Counted from the first letter of the stretch, positions 8,040-17,661 are shown. The stretch: 22,363 bases of DNA from Paulinella micropora (GCA_009731375.1 BJOX01000354.1:525269-547631); one strand, 5' to 3'. Program-made: numbers and translations. Notes: generated by a model from the letters alone, not told the origin.

Positions 8040-8344
8040 AGGTAGGTAGGTAGGTAGGTAGGTAAGGTAGGTAGGTAAGGTAGGTAGGTAGGTAGGTAGG
8101 TAGGTAGGTAGGCAGGTAGGCAGGTAGGTAGGTAGGTGGGTAGGCAGGTAGGTAAGGTAGGTAGGTCAGGTAGGTAGGTAGGTAGGTAGGTAGGTAGGTA
8201 GGCAGGAAGGCGGGTAGGTAGGTAGGTAGGTACGTAGGCAGGTAGGTGGGTAGGTAGGTAGATAGGTAGGTAGGTAGGTAGGTAGGTAGGTAAGGTAGGT
8301 AGGTAGTAAGGTAGGTAGGTAGGTAGGTAGGTAGGTAAGGTAGA
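8040..8344. repeat. (TAGG)n tract right of gap
   Basis: This continues the TAGG array with GGCA, GGTG and GGTAA variants. It ends with AGATAGATGA and passes into ATG triplets. Confidence 0.97.
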
Positions 8345-8689
8345 TAGATGATAATGATGACGATGAAATGATGAAATGATGATGATGATGGTGATGATGG
8401 TGATGATGACGATGATGATGATGATGGTGATGATGATGATGATGAATGATGATGAATGATGATGATGATGATGACGATGATGACGATGATGATGACGACG
8501 ACGACGATGATGATGATGATGATGATGATGACGAAGATGATGATGATGATGATGATAATGATGATGACGATGAATGATGAAATGATAACGGTGATGATGA
8601 TGGTGATGATGATGATGAATGATGAAATGATGATGATGATGACGAAGACGACGACGACGACGACGATGATGATGATGATGATGATGATG

Positions 8690-8756
<67 letters not shown>
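8345..8756. repeat. (ATG/ACG)n then (ATT)n triplet tract
   Basis: ATG triplets carry GTG, ACG and GAATGATGAAATGATG interruptions, then change to ATT at about 8690. The ATG-to-ATT order and the GAATGATGAAAT interruption recur to the right, around 10880-11000. This supports duplication of a larger block. Confidence 0.96.
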
Positions 8757-9023
8757 GGACACCGTGATAGCCCAGTGGTCAAGTTCTACCATCTGGGCCT
8801 GTCGCCAGTTCGATTCCCGTCGGTGCCACCAGTATTTTCATTGAACATATCGGTCTATTTCTGGACCAGTATTTTCATTGAACATACCGGCCCGTCTGGA
8901 AGTGTTGGAACTGCCCTTGCGGGGGTGTCATTAGAGCTTATCGTCAATTCTTCGTACTCCCCTCACGGGTGAGACGATGGAGGCGCATGTGCAGAAATGC
9001 ATCAGCCATTGACAGAGAAGCAC
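8757..9023 (+). mobile_element. tRNA-derived SINE-like element, fuller copy
   Basis: The left end is tRNA-like. There is an A box TAGCCCAGTGG (8768-8778) and a B box AGTTCGATTCC (8807-8817). GACACCG (8758-8764) can pair with CGGTGCC (8821-8827) at six of seven positions, followed by ACCA. The T-arm stem is poorly paired, so it is not a working tRNA. The body contains a 37/35-base tandem duplication starting ACCAGTATTTTCATTGAACA (8828-8864 and 8865-8899). It then runs through CTCCCCTCACGGGTGAG to GACAGAGAAGCAC. A tail of ATT triplets follows. This is the expected plan of a tRNA-headed SINE. The family is not recognised, and no target-site duplication is evident because both flanks are microsatellite. 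Confidence 0.72.
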
Positions 9024-9053
9024 TATTATTATTATTATTATTATTATTATTAT

Positions 9054-9100
<47 letters not shown>
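9024..9100. repeat. (ATT)n then (TTG)n tail
   Basis: ATT triplets (about 30 bases) pass into TTG triplets and end at partner module T. In the second SINE-like copy the ATT tail runs directly to the module, without TTG. Confidence 0.95.
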
Positions 9101-9101
<1 letters not shown>

Positions 9102-9137
9102 GACTTGTGTTTTGCTTTCTGTGAACTGTCAATCATC
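9101..9137 (+). repeat. Module T, copy 1 (short)
   Basis: TTGTGTTTTGCTTTCTGTGA followed by ACTGTCAATCATC then runs into (ATC)n. It is the first of seven copies of a module found after triplet tracts. The full form continues TTTGCGCCAACTGCTCCG. Confidence 0.88.
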
Positions 9138-9321
9138 TTCATCATCATCTTCATCATCATCTTCATCATCTTCATCATCATCTTCATCATCATCATCATC
9201 CTCCTCCTCCTCCTCATCATCATCATCATCATCATCGTCATCATCATCATTTACCTGTGTTTGGCTTTCTGTGAACTGTCAATCATCTTCATCATCATCA
9301 TCGTCATCATCCTCATCATCG

Positions 9322-9359
<38 letters not shown>

Positions 9360-9543
9360 GTCATCATCGTCATCATCATCATCATCGTCGGTATCATCAT
9401 CATCATCATCATCATCATCGTCGTCATCATCATCATCATCGTCATCGTCATCATCGTCATCATCATCATCGTCGTCATCATCATCCTCATCATCATCATC
9501 GTCATCATCATCGTCATCATCATCATCATCATCATCATCATCG

Positions 9544-9577
<34 letters not shown>
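9138..9577. repeat. (ATC)n tract enclosing module T copy 2
   Basis: TTCATC and ATC/GTC triplets carry a copy of module T at 9251-9287 (ACCTGTGTTTGGCTTTCTGT then GAACTGTCAATCATC). Frames give poly-Ser or poly-Ile. The strand sense here, ATC, is opposite to the ATG tracts elsewhere in this block. Confidence 0.95.
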
Positions 9578-9633
9578 TTACCCGTGTTTGGCTTTCTGTG
9601 AACTGTCAAATCATTTTTGCGTCAACTGCTCCG
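9578..9633 (+). repeat. Module T, copy 3
   Basis: The copy runs from ACCCGTGTTTGGCTTTCTGT to GCGTCAACTGCTCCG, then directly into ATG/ACG triplets. It is the first copy in which the full module-to-ATG junction is seen. Confidence 0.9.
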
Positions 9634-9654
9634 ATGATAATGAATGATGATCAT

Positions 9655-9686
<32 letters not shown>

Positions 9687-9693
9687 TGATGGA

Positions 9694-9728
<35 letters not shown>

Positions 9729-9802
9729 CGACGACGACGACGATCATGATCATGATGATGATGAGATGATGATGATGATGATGATGATGTTATTACTACC
9801 AC

Positions 9803-9881
<79 letters not shown>

Positions 9882-9882
9882 T
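9634..9882. repeat. (ATG/ACG)n then (ATT)n
   Basis: The block order is GATGATAATGAATGATGAT, then ACG triplets, ATG triplets, a GAG interruption, ATG, and ATT to 9882. The same order follows module T copies 4 and 5. Confidence 0.95.
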
Positions 9883-10055
9883 ACCGCTCCGTCTGGACCA
9901 GTATTTTCATTGAACATACCGGTCCGTCTGGAAGTGTTGGAACTGCCCTTGCGGGGGTGTCATTAGAGCTTATCGTCAATTCTTCGTACTCCCCTCACGG
10001 GTGAGACGATGGAGGCGCATGTGCAGAAATGCATCAGCCATTGACAGAGAAGCAC
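9883..10055 (+). mobile_element. SINE-like element, 5'-truncated copy
   Basis: Positions 9893-10055 match 8861-9023 with one substitution over 163 bases and no gaps. The tRNA-like head is missing. The left end (ACCGCTCCGTCTGG) fits the end of a third unit of the internal duplication. The tail is again ATT triplets and then module T. Either a truncated insertion or, more simply, a segmental duplication would explain it. Confidence 0.75.
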
Positions 10056-10110
<55 letters not shown>

Positions 10111-10113
<3 letters not shown>

Positions 10114-10163
10114 TATGTTTGGCTTTCTGTGAACTGTCAATCACCTTTGCGCCAACTGCTCCG
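10111..10163 (+). repeat. Module T, copy 4
   Basis: ACCTATGTTTGGCTTTCTGT continues to CACCTTTGCGCCAACTGCTC and CG, followed by ATGATGATGATGAATGATG. The tail of the truncated SINE-like copy directly precedes it. Confidence 0.9.
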
Positions 10164-10256
10164 ATGATGATGATGAATGATGATGACGACGACGACGACG
10201 ACGACGATGATGATGATGATGATGAGATGATGATGATGATGATGATATTATTATTA

Positions 10257-10316
<60 letters not shown>

Positions 10317-10346
10317 GACGACGACGATGATGGATGATGATGATGA

Positions 10347-10386
<40 letters not shown>

Positions 10387-10389
10387 GTT
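10164..10389. repeat. (ATG/ACG)n, (ATT)n, ACG, ATG, ATT block
   Basis: This is the triplet block between module T copies 4 and 5. Its first part, ATGAATGATGATGACGACG followed by ATG, GAG, ATG and ATT, repeats the block after copies 3 and 5. Confidence 0.95.
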
Positions 10390-10442
10390 ACCTATGTTTG
10401 GCTTTCTGTGAACTGTCAATCATATATGCACCAACTGCTCGG
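10390..10442 (+). repeat. Module T, copy 5
   Basis: This copy carries CATATATGCACCAACTGCTC where other copies have CATCTTTGCGCC. Like the others, it is followed by ATG triplets. Confidence 0.9.
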
Positions 10443-10521
10443 ATGATGATGAATGATGATGACGACGACGACGACGATGATGATGATGATGATGATGAGA
10501 TGATGATGATGATGATGACGA

Positions 10522-10596
<75 letters not shown>

Positions 10597-10605
10597 GACG
10601 ACGAC

Positions 10606-10638
<33 letters not shown>

Positions 10639-10690
10639 ATTATTATTATTAATATTATTATTACTATTATTATTATTATTATTATTATTA

Positions 10691-10739
<49 letters not shown>

Positions 10740-10742
10740 GTT
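10443..10742. repeat. (ATG/ACG)n and (ATT)n block
   Basis: The triplet-phase block has the same order as the previous ones: ATG, ACG, ATG, GAG, ATG, ATT, ACG, ATG, ATT. The last part has a phase shift (TATATTATT) typical of slippage. Confidence 0.95.
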
Positions 10743-10795
10743 ACCTATGTTTGGCTTTCTGTGAACTGTCAATCATCTTTGCACCAACTGCTCCG
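10743..10795 (+). repeat. Module T, copy 6
   Basis: ACCTATGTTTGGCTTTCTGT continues to ATCTTTGCACCAACTGCTCC and G, then into ATG triplets. It is 353 bases from copy 5. Confidence 0.9.
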
Positions 10796-10809
10796 ATGAT
10801 GATGATGAC

Positions 10810-10841
<32 letters not shown>

Positions 10842-10995
10842 CGACGACGACGACGACGACGACGATTATAATGATGATGATGATGATGATGATGACGAAT
10901 GATGAAATAATGATGATGATGATGATGATGATGATGACGACGACGATGAATGATGAATGATGATGATGATGATGATGATGACGATGAATGATGAA

Positions 10996-11026
<31 letters not shown>

Positions 11027-11080
11027 CGACGACGACGACGACGACGACGACGATGATGATGATGATGATGATGATGACGA

Positions 11081-11116
<36 letters not shown>

Positions 11117-11130
11117 ATGATGATGATGAT

Positions 11131-11201
<71 letters not shown>

Positions 11202-11240
11202 GTTATTATTATTATTATTGTTATTATTATCATTATTGTT
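10796..11240. repeat. (ATG/ACG)n tract ending in (ATT)n
   Basis: The 445-base triplet tract is longer than its counterparts and contains several GAATGATGAAAT interruptions like those at 8440-8630. Confidence 0.96.
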
Positions 11241-11378
11241 ATGATATATGATATATGATATATGATATATGATATATGATATACGATATACGATGTATGA
11301 CATATGATATATGATATATGATATATGATATATGACATGTGATATGTGATATAAGATATATTATACATGATATATGAT
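11241..11378. repeat. Heptanucleotide (GATATAT)n
   Basis: GATATAT units run in period seven, with GACATAT, GATATAC and GATGTAT variants. It is one of the few motifs in the window that is neither a tri-, tetra- nor pentanucleotide. Confidence 0.9.
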
Positions 11379-11458
11379 ACCTATGTTTGGCTTTCTGTGA
11401 ACTGTCAATCATCTTTGCGCCAACTGCCCCGGCTAGTGCGTCTGCTTCCATCAATCCC

Positions 11459-11460
<2 letters not shown>
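11379..11460 (+). repeat. Module T, copy 7, with its 3' extension
   Basis: The module continues past CCAACTGCCCCG into GCTAGTGCGTCTGCTTCCAT and CAATCCCTA before a GA tract. The earlier copies switch to ATG triplets at exactly the CCG position. This copy therefore shows the module's longer form. The extension recurs alone at 11766 and 11861. Confidence 0.9.

Positions 11461-11529
<69 letters not shown>
11461..11529. repeat. (GA)n tract
   Basis: This is a pure GA dinucleotide run between module T copy 7 and a gap. Confidence 0.98.
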
Positions 11530-11739
11530 NNNNNNNNNNNNNNNNNNNNNNNNNNNNNNNNNNNNNNNNNNNNNNNNNNNNNNNNNNNNNNNNNNNNNNN
11601 NNNNNNNNNNNNNNNNNNNNNNNNNNNNNNNNNNNNNNNNNNNNNNNNNNNNNNNNNNNNNNNNNNNNNNNNNNNNNNNNNNNNNNNNNNNNNNNNNNNN
11701 NNNNNNNNNNNNNNNNNNNNNNNNNNNNNNNNNNNNNNN
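11530..11739. other. Assembly gap (Ns)
   Basis: The 210 undetermined bases have GA repeat on both sides. The true length is probably unresolved repeat. Confidence 1.
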
Positions 11740-11804
11740 AGAGAGAGAGAGAGAGAGAGAGAGAGTGTCAACTGCTCCGGCTAGTGCGTCTGCTTCCATC
11801 AATC

Positions 11805-11856
<52 letters not shown>

Positions 11857-11900
11857 GATAGCCAACTGCCCCGGCTAGTGCGTCTGCTTCCATCAATCCC

Positions 11901-11988
<88 letters not shown>

Positions 11989-11990
11989 GA
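11740..11990 (+). repeat. (GA)n tracts with two module T 3' ends
   Basis: GA dinucleotide runs alternate with CAACTGCYCCGGCTAGTGCG followed by TCTGCTTCCATCAAT (11766-11805 and 11861-11902). Each copy ends by fusing to GA repeat (CAATCCCTAGAGA or CAATCTAGAGA). With copy 7 this makes a short tandem series of about 90-100 bases per visible unit. Confidence 0.92.
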
Positions 11991-12036
11991 TAGACAGATA
12001 GATGGTGCATCTTTCTTTTTTACATTTCAAATTCAT

Positions 12037-12229
12037 TCATTCATTCATTCGTTCGTTCGTTCGTTCGTTTGCTCATTCATTCGTTCGTTCGTTCATTCAT
12101 TCATTCATTCATTCATTGATTCATTCATTCATTCATTCATTCATTCATCACTCATTCACTCATTCATTCATTCATTCGTTCATCGCTCATTCATCATTCA
12201 TTCGTTCATTCATTCATTCATTCATTCAT
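12037..12229. repeat. (CATT)n/(CGTT)n tetranucleotide tract
   Basis: ATTC tetramers contain blocks of GTTC. The CATT/CGTT alternation would fit mutation at a CpG. Frames read His-Ser-Phe-Ile repeats and are not coding. Confidence 0.96.
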
Positions 12230-12262
12230 AGACACATATACAAGCAAGTAGGTTAAAGTTAA

Positions 12263-12290
12263 CAAGAACAACAACAACAACAACAACAGC

Positions 12291-12322
<32 letters not shown>

Positions 12323-12390
12323 AAACAACAAAAACAACAACAACAACAACAAAAAACAACAACAACAACAACAACAACAAACAAACAAAC

Positions 12391-12443
<53 letters not shown>
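12263..12443. repeat. (CAA)n tract
   Basis: CAA triplets carry occasional AAA and CAAA interruptions. The tract ends in a purine-rich AAGAGAAAGAG stretch (to about 12496). Confidence 0.97.
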
Positions 12444-12444
<1 letters not shown>

Positions 12445-12496
12445 AAAAGAAAAGAGAAAGAGAAGGGAGAGAAGGAAGGAAAAGAAAAAAAAAAAG

Positions 12497-12606
12497 CAGA
12501 CCTCGTGTATAAGGTTCTTCTTTCCTTCTATCATCATCCCCATACTCTGTAACACACACACACACAAATGGACTGTCTTCACTAGAGAAGTTGTACATAC
12601 AAAAAG
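12497..12606. other. Complex-sequence spacer, nothing recognised
   Basis: The 110 bases contain a short (AC)n run at 12552-12566. I see no gene. Confidence 0.5.
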
Positions 12607-12727
12607 TGAGGCAGAGGAGGGGACATAAAGGCAATAGTGAGGCAGTGGAGGGACATAAAGGCAATAGTGAGGCAGTGGATGGACATAAAGGCAATAGTGA
12701 GGCAATGGAGGGGACATAAAGGCAATA
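12607..12727 (-). repeat. 31-bp minisatellite family, distant block
   Basis: About four units of GACATAAAGGCAATAGTGAG with GCAGTGGAG lie in tandem, period about 28-30. The reverse complement (CCACTGCCTCACTATTGCCT, TTATGTCC) matches the unit of the array at 3841-5154 with a few consistent substitutions (CTACTG to CTATTG). The family is therefore dispersed and this block has its own homogenised variant. Confidence 0.88.
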
Positions 12728-12831
12728 AAAAGGAGTGTACAAAGGAGGAAGGAGAAAGGAGGAGGAGGAGGAGAAAGAGGAGAAAGTCGAGAAAAGAGGG
12801 TGGTGGTGGTGGTGGACGTAGCCGTGGTGGT

Positions 12832-12863
<32 letters not shown>

Positions 12864-12885
12864 CGTGTGTGTTTGAGAGAGAGAG
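12728..12885. repeat. Purine-rich, (GGT)n and (GT)n tracts
   Basis: An AGGAGG-rich stretch is followed by GGT triplets (12799-12815) and (GT)n from 12832, ending in GAGAGAG at the gap. Confidence 0.92.
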
Positions 12886-13381
12886 NNNNNNNNNNNNNNN
12901 NNNNNNNNNNNNNNNNNNNNNNNNNNNNNNNNNNNNNNNNNNNNNNNNNNNNNNNNNNNNNNNNNNNNNNNNNNNNNNNNNNNNNNNNNNNNNNNNNNNN
13001 NNNNNNNNNNNNNNNNNNNNNNNNNNNNNNNNNNNNNNNNNNNNNNNNNNNNNNNNNNNNNNNNNNNNNNNNNNNNNNNNNNNNNNNNNNNNNNNNNNNN
13101 NNNNNNNNNNNNNNNNNNNNNNNNNNNNNNNNNNNNNNNNNNNNNNNNNNNNNNNNNNNNNNNNNNNNNNNNNNNNNNNNNNNNNNNNNNNNNNNNNNNN
13201 NNNNNNNNNNNNNNNNNNNNNNNNNNNNNNNNNNNNNNNNNNNNNNNNNNNNNNNNNNNNNNNNNNNNNNNNNNNNNNNNNNNNNNNNNNNNNNNNNNNN
13301 NNNNNNNNNNNNNNNNNNNNNNNNNNNNNNNNNNNNNNNNNNNNNNNNNNNNNNNNNNNNNNNNNNNNNNNNNNNNNNNNN
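12886..13381. other. Assembly gap (Ns)
   Basis: The 496 undetermined bases lie between GA repeats on both sides. Confidence 1.
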
Positions 13382-13565
<184 letters not shown>

Positions 13566-13568
<3 letters not shown>

Positions 13569-13645
13569 AAACGAACCTCCGTGGGGACACTACCCCTACG
13601 AGAGCCTAATCACAAAACCATAGCGTACAGACATAGACATACAAA
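13566..13645. other. Short complex-sequence spacer
   Basis: Eighty bases of complex sequence separate GA and GATA tracts. Nothing is recognised. Confidence 0.5.
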
Positions 13646-13655
13646 GATAGATAGG

Positions 13656-13694
<39 letters not shown>

Positions 13695-13780
13695 GTAGGT
13701 AGGTAGGTAGGTAGGCAGGTAGGTAGGTAGGTAGGTAGATAGATAGATAGATATAGATAGATAGATAGAGAGAGAGACAC

Positions 13781-13825
<45 letters not shown>

Positions 13826-13910
13826 TAGATAGATAGATAGATAGATATAGATAGATAGATAGATAGATAGATAGACAGATAGACAGACAGATAGATTAGA
13901 TAGATAGATA
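13646..13910. repeat. (GATA)n with TAGG and GACA blocks
   Basis: GATA tetramers contain an internal TAGG block (13693-13738), a short GA run and CAGA variants. The GATA-to-TAGG-to-GATA order resembles 19500-19570. Confidence 0.97.
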
Positions 13911-13954
13911 GATGAGATGTCGCAAAGGAATGTAGTCCTTGCAAAGGAACGCAG
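13911..13954 (+). repeat. Module G, copy 1
   Basis: GATGAGATGTCGCAAAGGAA then TGTAGTCCTTGCAAAGGAAC and GCAG is identical over 44 bases to 14528-14571. Internally it has two GCAAAGGAA copies and a TCCTTGCAAAGGA near-palindrome. Confidence 0.93.
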
Positions 13955-14407
<453 letters not shown>

Positions 14408-14430
14408 GATAGATAGATAGATAGATAGAT

Positions 14431-14513
<83 letters not shown>

Positions 14514-14527
14514 GAGATAGATAGATA
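14408..14527. repeat. (GATA)n tract
   Basis: GATA tetramers carry three phase breaks (GATGATAG, GATGAGATAG). Confidence 0.97.
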
Positions 14528-14569
14528 GATGAGATGTCGCAAAGGAATGTAGTCCTTGCAAAGGAACGC

Positions 14570-14571
<2 letters not shown>
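14528..14571 (+). repeat. Module G, copy 2
   Basis: This exact 44-base copy of 13911-13954 has GATA repeat on both sides. Copy 1 has GATA only on the left and complex sequence on the right. Confidence 0.93.

Positions 14572-14659
<88 letters not shown>
14572..14659. repeat. (GATA)n tract
   Basis: This GATA run ends with AAGGTAGGCAGGTAGATGG. Confidence 0.98.
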
Positions 14660-15830
14660 GGTAGGCAGGTAGATGGAAAGATATACACTGTTGCTATTTG
14701 CACAGTACTGGAGAAGGAACTTACTTCTGCGTTTGGTCTCTGGGCCCGAATTCTCCCTGCACAACAAAGTGGTGGGCTAGAAAAATGCAGACGAACCAGC
14801 TATGGGCGTAACTGGAGAAATTGCTGCATTTTACATTTATGCCAGGGAAAGTAACGAATCGAATTGCGAAACAAGAAAGAAACAAAAGAACAGGCTTACA
14901 ACAAACAACAATAAAATCGTCATAGGAATCAAAGACTTCGTTGTAATCGTAAACATATCAACACTCAACTCAGGTTTTGAAAGGAAGGGAGTGGGCCCAT
15001 TCCAGGTGAACAAGGAGGAAGGAAGGTAAGTGCAGTGATGCAAAATATTGGAAAATGAATGACATTATGAAAAGCATGAGTGAAAAGAGGAAGACAAAAG
15101 GCAGAGGCTGAAAAACATTGCCCAACAGCAGCGGAGAAATGGGACTTTACACTTTGCACTGTATTTGTGGATTTCGAGTTGCTCAAGAAATGAAAACTAA
15201 GGGTACTGGGATAATTCATCATATCTGTGAAATCAACTTACATGTTCAAGGCAGTTGGTCTTCAAAGTACTGCAGTGGCAGCTCCTCTTTGTCGAATCAA
15301 ACCACCCGGAACAGGAGACTTTCCGGGGTGCAAAACTGCCACTTTCCCGGGTCCGGCCCGGCCTGTAAATGATCAAAAATTTCTGTCTCGTGATAGCCAG
15401 TAACCGCGTACAAAAAAGAAACTAATTATATTTACAAGGCCGTTCGGAATGGTATTCAAATGACAGGCTCATGACCTCTCGCCTCTAGCATCACAATCCT
15501 TCTGTATTTCCGTCCCACTTGCTTCGTCTGCATGGTTGCTCGAAAATCCTAGACCCAAACCGCGAGTTTCCTGTCAAGTCAGCCAAAGCAGCGAACAAGA
15601 GCACCATGCAATGTATATAATATGCACACAATGCGATTCATGGATTTCGTGTCTGGCTTTAACCGATTCGATGAATTAATTACCTGTCTGGTGGTAGTCT
15701 TTTGTCACACTAGTCAAAAATCACTTTTTCTCTGGATAATACAAGTTTCTGGCCCCCGGATTTCTCGAAACGTGCTGATTCACAAAGTCGTTGATCCCAA
15801 TGTTACCGAGGAATCCATATGAAGGAAGAA
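14660..15830. other. Longest complex-sequence island; no gene called
   Basis: This is about 1.17 kb without tandem repeat. Plus-strand open frames of 75, 84 and 66 codons start at 14802, 15118 and 15622. None has a recognisable domain and they are in the size range expected by chance. A consensus 5' splice-site match, AAG|GTAAGT, sits at 15023-15031, at the end of the first frame. TATATAA occurs at 15614-15620, shortly before the 15622 ATG. These are weak hints of a host exon or an old element, not enough for a gene call. A minus-strand frame at 14837-15043 has a hydrophobic stretch, again unrecognised. Confidence 0.45.
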
Positions 15831-15835
15831 ACAAT

Positions 15836-16018
15836 ATAATGTAACATCGTGTAATGAAATGAAATGTAATGTAATGTAATGTAATGTAATGTACTGTAAT
15901 GTACTGTAATGTAATGTAATGCAATGTAAGAATGTAATGTAATGTAATGTAATTTAATTTAATCTAATCTAATGTAATGTAATGTAATGTAATGTAATGT
16001 AATGTAATATAGTGCAAT
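15836..16018. repeat. (TAATG)n pentamer tract
   Basis: TAATG pentamers carry TACTG, TAATT and TAATC variants. Confidence 0.96.
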
Positions 16019-16145
16019 GTGATATAATCTAATCTAATCTAATCTAATCTAATCTAATCTAATCTAATCTAATCTAATCTAATCTCATCTCATCTCATCC
16101 TAATCTAATCTAATCTAATCTAATCTAATCTAATCTAATCTAATT
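16019..16145. repeat. (TAATC)n pentamer tract
   Basis: TAATC pentamers include a short CATCT block. This is a homogenised one-base variant of the neighbouring TAATG array. Confidence 0.97.
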
Positions 16146-16427
16146 TTGATGTTAATGTTAATGTTAACCTTAATGTTAATCTCAATTTTAATCGTAATCT
16201 TAATATTTTTCTTAATGTTGATCTTAATGTTAATCTTAGTGTTAGTGTTAATCTCTTGTTAATCTTAATCTTTATGTCTATGTCAATGCCACTATCAATG
16301 TCAATGTCATGTGTTAACGTTCGATGTAAATCTTAATATTAATGTGAATGTGAATGTCTGTGTGAATGTGAATGTGAATGTCTGTGTGAATGTGAATGTG
16401 AATGTGAATATGAATGTGAATGCGAAT
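16146..16427. repeat. Hexanucleotide (TTAATG)n then (GTGAAT)n
   Basis: Degenerate TTAATG/TTAATC hexamers change to cleaner GTGAAT hexamers with GTCTGT interruptions. The period shifts from five to six and back to five after 16427. Confidence 0.88.
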
Positions 16428-16522
16428 GTAATGTAATGTAATGTAATGTAACGTAACGTAATGTAATGTAATGTAATGTAATGTAATGTAATGTCCTGTA
16501 ATGTCATGTCATGTCGTGTCAT
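16428..16522. repeat. (TAATG)n pentamer tract
   Basis: TAATG pentamers resume after the hexamer zone, with CGTAA and TCATG variants at the right. Confidence 0.95.
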
Positions 16523-16710
16523 GCAATTTAATATAATATAATATAATAAAATATAATATAATATAATATAATATAATATAATATAATATAATATAATATA
16601 ATATAATATATAATATAATATAACATAACATAACATAACATAAACATAACATAACATAACATAATATAATATAATATAATATAATATAATATAATATAAT
16701 ATAATATAAT
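16523..16710. repeat. (TAATA)n with internal (TAACA)n
   Basis: TAATA pentamers enclose a TAACA block (16620-16660), then revert to TAATA. The nested block layout is what repeated local re-expansion of variants would leave. Confidence 0.96.
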
Positions 16711-17091
16711 GTAATATTAATGTAATGTAATGTAATGTAATGTAATCTAATGTAATGTAATGTAATGTAATGCAATGTAATGCAATGTAATGCAATGTAT
16801 GTAATGGTATGTAATGTTATGTAATGTCATGTAATGCAATGTGATGTTTTGTATTGTAATGTATTGTAATGTATTGCAATGTATTGTAATGTAATCTAGT
16901 CTAATCTAATGTAATGTAATGTAATGTAATGTAAAATGTAATGTAAAAGGTAAAATGTAATGTATTGCAATGTCATGTAATTCAAGGTAATGTAATGTAA
17001 TGTAATGTAATGTAATGTCATGTAATATAATGTAATATAATGTAATGTAATGTAATGTAATGTATGTAATGTAATTTAATGTAATGTGCAA
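16711..17091. repeat. (TAATG)n pentamer tract, right part
   Basis: TAATG pentamers carry TATTG, GCAATG and TATG irregularities. This tract ends the left half of the large TAATG/CATTA pair. Confidence 0.95.
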
Positions 17092-17212
17092 CAACAGTAT
17101 ATTTTTCTCAGTTTTCCAATCAAGAAAAAAACCGTAAGCAACATCAATGTTAAAAAGGTTTGAACATATGAAAGTGGAAGCAAATATCAGCAGCAGAAAG
17201 ATAAATATACCC
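17092..17212. other. Complex-sequence spacer, nothing recognised
   Basis: The 121 AT-rich bases lie before the gap. No gene is evident. Confidence 0.5.
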
Positions 17213-17272
17213 NNNNNNNNNNNNNNNNNNNNNNNNNNNNNNNNNNNNNNNNNNNNNNNNNNNNNNNNNNNN
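17213..17272. other. Assembly gap (Ns)
   Basis: The 60 undetermined bases are followed directly by a C-rich run. Confidence 1.
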
Positions 17273-17274
17273 TT

Positions 17275-17301
17275 CCCCCCCCCCCCCCACCCACCCACCC
17301 C
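17275..17301 (-). other. C14 run plus CCC-A-CCC-A-CCCC
   Basis: Fourteen C followed by three further C runs separated by single A satisfies the four-run rule for a minus-strand G-quadruplex and a plus-strand i-motif. It abuts an assembly gap. Confidence 0.85.
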
Positions 17302-17310
17302 TTTTTTTGC

Positions 17311-17375
17311 TCTCTCTCTCTCTCTCTGTGTTTATTAGTATGGCTGCCTACAAGTGTAAAATAGCCCTCATCGGT

Positions 17376-17409
<34 letters not shown>

Positions 17410-17414
17410 CTCTA

Positions 17415-17457
<43 letters not shown>
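17311..17457. repeat. (CT)n tracts with short CTAT block
   Basis: CT runs at 17311-17326, 17376-17391 and 17415-17457, with CTAT tetramers between the last two. A 40-base complex island lies at 17333-17375. Confidence 0.93.
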
Positions 17458-17458
<1 letters not shown>

Positions 17459-17464
17459 CCCAAG

Positions 17465-17530
17465 CACGCACACACACACACACACACACGCACACACACA
17501 CACACGCACACACACACACACACACACACG

Positions 17531-17562
<32 letters not shown>

Positions 17563-17628
17563 GACACACACACGCACACGCACACTCGCGCCTCTTGCTG
17601 TGCTTCGTGTGTGTGTGTGTGTGTGTGT

Positions 17629-17661
<33 letters not shown>

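Noticed and set aside
6517-8344. Telomere or interstitial telomeric repeat
   Set aside because: Units are TAGG and GGTAA, not TTAGGG or TTAGG. No GGG runs occur in phase and other tetramer tracts in the window behave the same way.
8757-8831. Functional tRNA gene
   Set aside because: A and B boxes and a 6/7 acceptor pairing are present, but the T stem pairs poorly, three extra bases sit before the A box and the sequence continues into a SINE-like body.
9100-9966. 288-codon poly-Ser/Asp open frame and similar long frames
   Set aside because: The frame is long only because ATC/ATG/ATT repeats lack stops in that phase. It crosses copies of module T and the SINE-like element, which are non-coding in character.
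15310-15360. NF-kB-like GGAGACTTTCC site with a GC-rich neighbour
   Set aside because: A single degenerate motif without a promoter or gene carries no weight.
15614-15822. TATA-box promoter with a 66-codon gene
   Set aside because: TATATAA is expected by chance in AT-rich DNA, the ATG is too close for a normal transcription start, and the peptide is unrecognised.
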